From positions 50 to 64,049 of the forward strand of contig NZ_NGFO01000009.1 in the NCBI RefSeq assembly GCF_002149015.1: a stretch of 64,000 nucleotides of DNA, in the 5' to 3' direction. Below the pieces are notes generated by a model. It made no database searches, was not told the origin of the DNA, and saw nothing but the letters and a program-made list of their open reading frames with translations. Below are positions 58,791 to 64,000 of the stretch, piece by piece (the stretch's first letter is position 1; each line of letters starts with the position of its first letter). The stretch comes from Gordonia lacunae. GTDB lineage: Bacteria; Actinomycetota; Actinomycetes; Mycobacteriales; Mycobacteriaceae. Position numbers and translations under genes: made by a program.

Positions 58791-59360
58791 GTGGTGAAAC
58801 TGGTTGTCGGACTCGGCAATCCCGGGTCCAAGTACGAGAAGACGAGGCACAACGTCGGCGCGATGGTCGCCGACGGCCTCGTCGCCTCGGCCGGCGAGCG
58901 CTGGAAGGTGCACAAGAAGTCCGGCGCCGAGGTCGCCGAGGTACGCCTCGGCGGCCATTCGGTGCTCGTGGCCAAGCCGCGCACCTACATGAACGAGTCC
59001 GGCCGTCAGATCGGCCCACTCGCGAAGTTCTACTCCGTGTCCGTCGACGATCTGATCGTCGTCCACGACGAACTCGACATCGACTTCGGCGCCGTCCGCC
59101 TGAAACGGGGCGGCGGCGAAGGCGGCCACAACGGACTGCGGTCACTCAGTCAGGTACTCGGGACGCGCGACTACCTGCGTGTGCGGATCGGTATCGGCCG
59201 ACCGCCGGGCCGTCAGGATCCCGCCGACTTCGTGCTGAAGCCGTTCCCGTCCTCGGCCCGCAGCGATGTCGAACTCCTGATAGCGAACGGCTGCGACGCC
59301 GTCGAACTGCTGCTCGGACAGGATCTGGAGTCCGCGCAGAACACCGTGCACGCCTGGTGA
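58791..59360 (+). CDS. pth: Peptidyl-tRNA hydrolase
   Basis: 189 residues. Active-site N10 and H20 in [19 protein letters not shown], with the catalytic Asp in [11 protein letters not shown] and [14 protein letters not shown]. It releases peptide from prematurely dissociated peptidyl-tRNA. GTG 58791 (or 58794) gives the normal length; an in-frame GTG at 58761 adds ten unmatched residues. It follows rplY by 73 nt. Confidence 0.94.
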   Translation: MVKLVVGLGNPGSKYEKTRHNVGAMVADGLVASAGERWKVHKKSGAEVAEVRLGGHSVLVAKPRTYMNESGRQIGPLAKFYSVSVDDLIVVHDELDIDFGAVRLKRGGGEGGHNGLRSLSQVLGTRDYLRVRIGIGRPPGRQDPADFVLKPFPSSARSDVELLIANGCDAVELLLGQDLESAQNTVHAW

Positions 59361-59429
59361 GGACGGCCGAGCGGGCGGCCGCACGGCCGTAGACTCGCTG
59401 CGGCAGGCAATGCGAAGGGATCGGCAACA

Positions 59430-60491
59430 GTGGTCAACCTCTCGGTGAAGACCGGACATCAGAACGTCTCGATGCTCGGCATCGGCGCCTACCGCCCGCG
59501 ACGCCTGGTCAGCAATGACGAGGTGTGCGAGGTCCTCGACTCCTCCGACGAGTGGATCTTCGAGCGCAGCGGCATCCGCAATCGCCGATGGATCAGCGGC
59601 GACGAGTCGGCGCGGTCCATGGCCGCCGCGGCCGCCGAGCGGGCCATCGCGAACTCCGGCATCGCGAAGGAGAAGATCGGTGCGCTGATCCTCGCCACCA
59701 ACAGCTGGAAGACCAAGATCCCGCACGGCGGGCCGATCGTCGCCTTCGACATCGGCCTGAACGGGATTCCCGCCTACGACGTCGCCGCCGGGTGCGGCGG
59801 CTTCGGTTACGGACTCGGGGTCGCCGCCGACACCGTCCGTGCCGGGAGCGCCGAGTACGTCCTCCTCGTCGGTGTCGAGACCATGTCGGTCGTCATGGAC
59901 CCCACCGATCGCAACACCGCGTTCATCTTCGGCGACGGCGCCGGGGCCGTGGTCGTCGGGCCGAGTGCCGAGAACGGGATCTCTCCGACCGTCTGGGGCA
60001 GCGACGGCGAGAACGCCGAGGCGATCGGCCAGAACTGGGACATCCCCGAGTACATGGACCGCGCGCAGGCCTTTCAGGACAAGGATCCCGAGACGGACCC
60101 GGTCGGTCGCATGGTGGTGACGATGGCGGGACCCAAGGTGTTCCGATGGGCGGCCATCACGCTGCCCAGGGCCCTCGCCACCGTGCTGGAGACCTCCGGC
60201 GTCGGCGTCGAGGACATCGAGGTGTTCGTGCCCCATCAGGCCAACGCCCGCATCAACGACCTGATGAAGAAGAACCTCGGCTTCCCCGACGACCTACCGA
60301 TGGCGAACGACATCGAGAACACGGGCAACACCTCGGCGGCCTCGATCCCCCTCGCCATGGAGGAGATGCTCGCGACCGGCAAGGCCAGGGGCGGGCAGAC
60401 GGCGCTGCTCCTCGGCTTCGGCGCAGGCCTCAGCTACGCAGGCGCGGTCGTGACCCTGCCGCCGGCCCCGGCGATCACCAGCTTCGACTGA
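59430..60491 (+). CDS. 3-oxoacyl-ACP synthase III (FabH-like), copy 1
   Basis: 353 residues, thiolase fold. Catalytic Cys C122 (AAGCGGFGYGL), His in [11 protein letters not shown] and Asn in [15 protein letters not shown], plus [19 protein letters not shown] enzymes condense an acyl-CoA with malonyl-ACP, or form esters/ketones in specialised pathways. A second FabH-like gene at 62970 has its Cys at the same position. The two flank an ABC exporter, and no acpP or fabD is nearby, so a dedicated lipid or metabolite is possible. GTG 59430; the ribosome site is gaaggga. Confidence 0.88.
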   Translation: MVNLSVKTGHQNVSMLGIGAYRPRRLVSNDEVCEVLDSSDEWIFERSGIRNRRWISGDESARSMAAAAAERAIANSGIAKEKIGALILATNSWKTKIPHGGPIVAFDIGLNGIPAYDVAAGCGGFGYGLGVAADTVRAGSAEYVLLVGVETMSVVMDPTDRNTAFIFGDGAGAVVVGPSAENGISPTVWGSDGENAEAIGQNWDIPEYMDRAQAFQDKDPETDPVGRMVVTMAGPKVFRWAAITLPRALATVLETSGVGVEDIEVFVPHQANARINDLMKKNLGFPDDLPMANDIENTGNTSAASIPLAMEEMLATGKARGGQTALLLGFGAGLSYAGAVVTLPPAPAITSFD

Positions 60492-60516
60492 CCCTTCGAG
60501 ACGCGCCCTCCGCAAG

Positions 60517-60718
60517 CTCCGGGCGCTCCTCAGGGAGCAGAGGTCGGCCGCCCCCCACCACCTCCGGGCGCTCCTCAGGGAGCAGGGGTCGGTCGCCCCC
60601 GCAACCTCCGGGCGCTCCTCAGGGAGCAGAGGTCGGCCGCCCCCCACAACCTCCGGGCGCTCCTCAGGGAGCAGGGGTCGGTCGCCCCCGCAAGCTCCTG
60701 GTGCTCCTCGGAATCTGC
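60517..60718. repeat. 44/45-bp tandem repeats, four full units plus one degenerate
   Basis: CTCCGGGCGCTCCTCAGGG recurs at 60517, 60562, 60606 and 60651, alternating 45 and 44 bp apart, with a degenerate copy at 60695. Each unit contains the hairpin GCTCC-TCAG-GGAGC. The units alternate between two flank versions (AGAGGTCGGCCG and GGGGTCGGTCG), suggesting an ~89-bp higher-order unit. The array lies in the 346-bp gap (60492-60837) between the convergent FabH-like and ABC permease genes. Confidence 0.88.
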
Positions 60719-60772
60719 GGCCTGGCGGCCGTCGCGGACTTCGAAAGAGCACTCGTGAGCGTCCGGATCTCT

Positions 60773-60810
60773 TGCTCCCTGAGGTGCGAGCGAAGCGAGC
60801 CACGAAGGGC
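60773..60810. repeat. Dispersed repeat arm, same as at 52401-52502
   Basis: GCTCCCTGAGGTGCGAGC, then GAAGCGAGCCACGAAGGGC, repeats one arm of the hairpin element found after prs. Here it is a single arm next to the 3' end of the ABC permease gene. Confidence 0.75.
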
Positions 60811-60837
60811 GTTGTCCCGGATCGGACCAGGAACAGG

Positions 60838-61602
60838 TCAAGCATTCTCCTTGCGGAACACCGACGTGCCCCACAGGGTTCCGAGCCCGGCGAGAACGAG
60901 TGACGCGAGGACGCCCCACAGGACCTGAGCGCTGGCGAGGTCTCCGGAGAAGGTGTCGCGCACCGCGTCGACGATCCAGCGGAACGGCATGAAGTCGCTG
61001 AGGCTCTGCAGCCACGACGGCCCGAGGGTCATCGGGAGCAGGATGCCCGACAGCAACAGGACCGGCATCATCACCATGTTGATGAGCGGCGCCATCACAT
61101 CCTCGCTCTTGGTGGTCAACGCCAGGGCGTTCGACGCCGCGGCGCACGCGCCACCGATCAGCATCGTGATGATGATGCCGAGGATCACGCCGACCACCGA
61201 ACCGCGCATGCCCATCAGGTAACCCAGCACCACCAGGATCAGCGCCTGCACGAGAAGCTGCAGCATGTCCCGCATGAGCCGGCCGGTGAGCAGGGCCGTG
61301 CGGCTCGCGGGCGTCACCCGCTCGGCCTCGATGACCCCTTCGCGCCATTCGCCGATCAGGCTGAAGCCGGCGAACAAGGCACCGAAGAGGCCCAGCTGGA
61401 CGAGCAGACCGGGCACCAGGAACGTGTACGGATTGTCCGCGCCACCCGGGAACTGAGCGACGAGCGGCTTCAGCAGAGGTCCGAACAGCACGAGGTAGAG
61501 GATCGGCTGCATCACGCCGATGAGAACCCAGGCCGGGTTCCGCAGGTTCATGCGGATCTGTCGGCGGAACACGATGGTGCTCTCGCGGAAGAACGTGGTC
61601 AT
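60838..61602 (-). CDS. ABC-2 type exporter permease, DrrB-like
   Basis: 254 residues with six membrane segments. ABC-2 features: RNPAWVLIGVMQPILYLVLFG, EWREGVIEAERVTPASRTAL and SGILLPMTLGPSW. It forms an exporter with the upstream ATPase, with which it overlaps by 4 nt. Relatives export lipids, antibiotics or daunorubicin-type drugs; the substrate is unknown. Confidence 0.9.
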   Translation of the reverse strand: MTTFFRESTIVFRRQIRMNLRNPAWVLIGVMQPILYLVLFGPLLKPLVAQFPGGADNPYTFLVPGLLVQLGLFGALFAGFSLIGEWREGVIEAERVTPASRTALLTGRLMRDMLQLLVQALILVVLGYLMGMRGSVVGVILGIIITMLIGGACAAASNALALTTKSEDVMAPLINMVMMPVLLLSGILLPMTLGPSWLQSLSDFMPFRWIVDAVRDTFSGDLASAQVLWGVLASLVLAGLGTLWGTSVFRKENA

Positions 61603-62672
61603 CGGTTGGCCCCCTGCTGGTCGAGTTCGGACGACGCGGCGGCGGCCGAGCCGGATTCGGTATCGGTTGTGCTCGGTGTGATGTCGTCGCTCCGCTCGGT
61701 CTCGGCGTCGCGCAGCGACCGGCCGGTCAGGGTGAGGAAGACGTCGTCGAGGGTCGGCCGGATGACCTCGATGGAGTCGAGCATGATCCCCGCGGCGTCG
61801 AGGTCCCGCAGCAGACCGGGAACCGCCCGGCCGGCCCGCGGCACCCGGCTGCGGACATGACGGCCGTCGATCTCGACCCGGCCTTCGACGCCGCCACCGG
61901 TGACCGAGGCCAGTTTCTCCGCGGCGGTGGACACGGCCGCAGAGTCGGTGACCTCGAGTGTCACGAGGTCACCGGAGACCTGTGCCTTCAGGTTGTCAGC
62001 GGTGTCCGCGGCCACGATGCGGCCGTTGTCGATGATGATGATCCGGTCGGACAGTTCGTCGGCCTCGTCGAGGTAGTGCGTCGTGAGGAAGACGGTCGCG
62101 CCACGCTCGGTGCGCAGGCGCCGGATGTGGTCCCAGAGATTGGCCCGGGCCTGCGGGTCGAGCCCGGTCGTGGGCTCGTCGAGGAAGACGAGAGACGGTT
62201 CGTGGACCAGCCCCATGACGATGTCGAGCCGCCGCTTCTGGCCGCCGGACATGTTCTTGGGCTGCCGTTCCCACAGTCCGTCGAGCTGGAGCTGCGAGAA
62301 CAGGGCGTGTCCGCGGCGCGTCGCCTCGGCCCGGGACAGCCCGTAGAGCATGCCGTGATCGACGATCTCGTCGCCGGCCTGCGCCTGACTGAAGGTGCCG
62401 CCGGCCTGCGAGACATAGCCGATGCTGCGCCGGACCGAGACCGGGTCGGTCGCCACGTCGAAGCCGTTGACCGTCGCGGTTCCCGCGGTCGGCCGCAGCA
62501 GGGTCGTCAGCATCCGCAGCGTCGTGGTCTTGCCCGCGCCGTTGGGGCCGAGGAACCCGACCACCTCTCCTTCGGCGATGTCGAGGTCGACACCGTCGAC
62601 GGCCCTCACCTCGCGCTTCTTCTTCCCTTTCCCGGTGTGGAACACCTGGACCAACCCGCGTGCATGGATCAT
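61599..62672 (-). CDS. ABC exporter ATPase, DrrA-like
   Basis: 357 residues. Walker A FLGPNGAGKTTTLRMLTTLL, signature MSGGQKRRLDIVMGL, Walker B SLVFLDEPTTGLDPQARA, H-loop FLTTHYLDEADELSD, and the DrrA C-terminal extension (VIRPTLDDVFLTLTGRS) with an acidic tail. ATG 62672 has aggggag upstream; the open frame before it is non-coding. Its 297-bp upstream region is shared with the divergent FabH-like gene. Confidence 0.92.
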   Translation of the reverse strand: MIHARGLVQVFHTGKGKKKREVRAVDGVDLDIAEGEVVGFLGPNGAGKTTTLRMLTTLLRPTAGTATVNGFDVATDPVSVRRSIGYVSQAGGTFSQAQAGDEIVDHGMLYGLSRAEATRRGHALFSQLQLDGLWERQPKNMSGGQKRRLDIVMGLVHEPSLVFLDEPTTGLDPQARANLWDHIRRLRTERGATVFLTTHYLDEADELSDRIIIIDNGRIVAADTADNLKAQVSGDLVTLEVTDSAAVSTAAEKLASVTGGGVEGRVEIDGRHVRSRVPRAGRAVPGLLRDLDAAGIMLDSIEVIRPTLDDVFLTLTGRSLRDAETERSDDITPSTTDTESGSAAAASSELDQQGANR

Positions 62673-62830
62673 GCGGACTCCCCTTCTCGATGTCGTCGTC
62701 GTCTGCTGCCCGGTGTGCCGACCGGTGGCTCGGGTCGCGCACGTCAGCGTGTGCTGATCGTCGTCACCGGGGGTGACTTTCCGACGTCCCGACGGTGTTC
62801 GATCGACCTGCGGACCAGCATTGCGCGCAT

Positions 62831-62851
62831 TGCGGACGATTTCGGTCCGCA
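62831..62851. promoter_or_regulatory. Inverted repeat in the exporter/FabH divergent promoter
   Basis: TGCGGAC (62831-62837) and GTCCGCA (62845-62851) are perfect inverse arms with a 7-nt spacer, midway between the drrA-like start (62672) and the FabH-like start (62970). A related CTGCGGACCAGCATTGCG lies just upstream. It could be an operator shared by both genes; the binding protein is unknown. Confidence 0.45.
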
Positions 62852-62969
62852 TTCCACGGGCAGGTAACGATTCCGGGCGGGGTCCCGCTACTTCCCAGTA
62901 AGAGACCGTGTGAGTACCGTCGTATGTCGGGTCACATATTCGCCGGGCACGTTTTGGGAAGGGTTCACC

Positions 62970-63986
62970 ATGGCGGTCATCGCAGACACCACTGGCATCA
63001 ACAACATCGGCATGCTCGGCATCGGCGCGTACCGCCCCGAACGCGTCGTCACCAACGAGGAGATCTGTCAGCACATCGACTCCTCCGACGAGTGGATCTA
63101 CACCCGTACGGGGATCAAGACCCGCCGGTTCGCGCGTCGCGACGAGAACGTCATGGAGATGTCGGTCAACGCCGGGCGCAAGGCGATCGCCAACGCGCTG
63201 CTGCAGGGGTCCGACATCGACGCCGTCATCCTCGCCACCAACACCCACCTGCTGCTGACCCCGGCGGGCGCGACCAAGGTCGCGACCGAACTGGGCTGCA
63301 ACGGCGTGCCCGCCTTCGACGTCACCGTCGGCTGCGCCGGCTTCGGCTACGGCATGGCACTCGCCTCCGACATGATCCGCGGCGGCAGCGCCACCCACGT
63401 GCTGGTCATCGGCGCCGAACAGCTCTCGGTGACCATGGACATGACCGACCGCACCAACTGCTTCATCTTCGGCGACGGCGCCGGCGCGGTCGTCGTCGGA
63501 CCCACCGAACAGCAGCAGCTCGGACCGGTGATCTGGGGCTCCGACGGCTCACAGTTCAACGCCATCCGCCAGGACTTCGACTGGATCACCTTCCTCGACA
63601 GCGACCGCACCCAGCGCCCCTACCTGCGTATGGAGGGCACCGCGGTGTTCCGCTGGGCCGCCTTCGAGATGGGCAAGGTCGCCCACCGCGCCCTCGAGGC
63701 CGCGAAGCTCGGCTCCGAGGACCTCGACGTCTTCGTCCCGCACCAGGCGAACGCCCGCATCAACGAGTTGCTCGCCAAGAACCTCAACCTGCGCGAGGAC
63801 GCCGTGGTGGCCAAGGACATCGAGTACACCGGCAACACCAGCGCGGCCTCGATCCCGCTCGCGATGGAAGACCTGCTGTCGACCGGCAAGGCGCAGCCCG
63901 GACAGACCGCGCTGCTCCTCGGCTTCGGCGCCGGGCTCTCCTACGCCGCGCAGGTCGTCACCATGCCGCCGGTTCCGTTCGAGTAG
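62970..63986 (+). CDS. 3-oxoacyl-ACP synthase III (FabH-like), copy 2
   Basis: 338 residues. Catalytic Cys C122 ([11 protein letters not shown]), His in [11 protein letters not shown], Asn in [15 protein letters not shown]. About the same length as copy 1 and clearly homologous along its whole length, with nearly identical motif blocks but different middle segments ([13 protein letters not shown] here). ATG 62970 has gggaaggg 6 nt upstream; ATG/GTG codons before it are less likely. Downstream context lies outside the window. Confidence 0.88.
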   Translation: MAVIADTTGINNIGMLGIGAYRPERVVTNEEICQHIDSSDEWIYTRTGIKTRRFARRDENVMEMSVNAGRKAIANALLQGSDIDAVILATNTHLLLTPAGATKVATELGCNGVPAFDVTVGCAGFGYGMALASDMIRGGSATHVLVIGAEQLSVTMDMTDRTNCFIFGDGAGAVVVGPTEQQQLGPVIWGSDGSQFNAIRQDFDWITFLDSDRTQRPYLRMEGTAVFRWAAFEMGKVAHRALEAAKLGSEDLDVFVPHQANARINELLAKNLNLREDAVVAKDIEYTGNTSAASIPLAMEDLLSTGKAQPGQTALLLGFGAGLSYAAQVVTMPPVPFE

Positions 63987-64000
63987 GGCGCTGCAAGCCC

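Noticed and set aside
60492..60837. Open frame running through the 44/45-bp repeats
   Set aside because: It is an out-of-frame continuation of the FabH-like gene with a Gly/Arg/Ser-rich composition and no start signal.

Overview
The window is GC-rich, densely packed actinobacterial DNA with many 4-nt ATGA/GTGA gene overlaps and frequent GTG starts. The gene families point to the Mycobacteriales: a DesA3-type desaturase with its reductase, a trehalose 2-sulfotransferase (Stf0), a lytic transglycosylase in the LpqU position, and an EphG-like protein. Gordonia is my best guess, with Rhodococcus or another relative possible. This is inferred from remembered gene families, not from a search.

Backbone: several blocks together match, in order and orientation, the conserved locus known in Mycobacterium tuberculosis as Rv1014c-Rv1026. 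On the minus strand these are ppx, DUF501, ftsB, eno and an lpqU-like lytic transglycosylase (9.1-13.5 kb), mazG and mfd (31.3-35.9 kb), and an Rv1019-like TetR gene (38.3-39.0 kb). On the plus strand they are glmU and prs (49.8-52.3 kb) and rplY and pth (58.1-59.4 kb). The rest looks like accessory cargo placed between them.

Region by region. 0-4.2 kb: the end of a terD gene, then a minus-strand operon (ssuD/msuD-like, sfnG, msuC/dszC-like) that could take dimethyl sulfone to sulfite. 4.4-8.8 kb: a TetR gene divergent from a ferredoxin reductase/fatty-acid desaturase pair, then two proteins of unknown role. 13.8-20.0 kb: sulfatase, trehalose sulfotransferase, cysD, cysNC and a formylglycine-generating enzyme, a combined sulfation and desulfation locus. 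20.3-23.8 kb: efeUOB iron uptake behind an IdeR-like box. 23.8-31.1 kb: a divergent GntR-linked cluster with an NMT1/THI5-like ABC importer, two 2-oxoglutarate/Fe(II) oxygenases and an ATZ/TRZ-type amidohydrolase; this is the best candidate for an undescribed catabolic system. 36-43.6 kb: GNAT, CPA2 antiporter, TetR, VKOR-like protein and a glycine-betaine-type ABC importer. 43.9-48.5 kb: an FMN-binding split-barrel protein and three luciferase-like monooxygenases. 48.6-49.5 kb: tRNA-Gln and a FabG-like reductase. 52.5-57.8 kb: an AraC-regulated two-component phenol hydroxylase with catechol 1,2-dioxygenase, then ArsC-like and EphG-like genes. 59.4-64 kb: two FabH-like synthases flanking a DrrAB-type ABC exporter.

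Five intergenic tandem or inverted repeat arrays (38 bp, 21 bp twice, 44/45 bp, and a ~100-bp hairpin with a second copy elsewhere) lie at gene 3' ends. No transposase, integrase, rRNA or CRISPR array was found.
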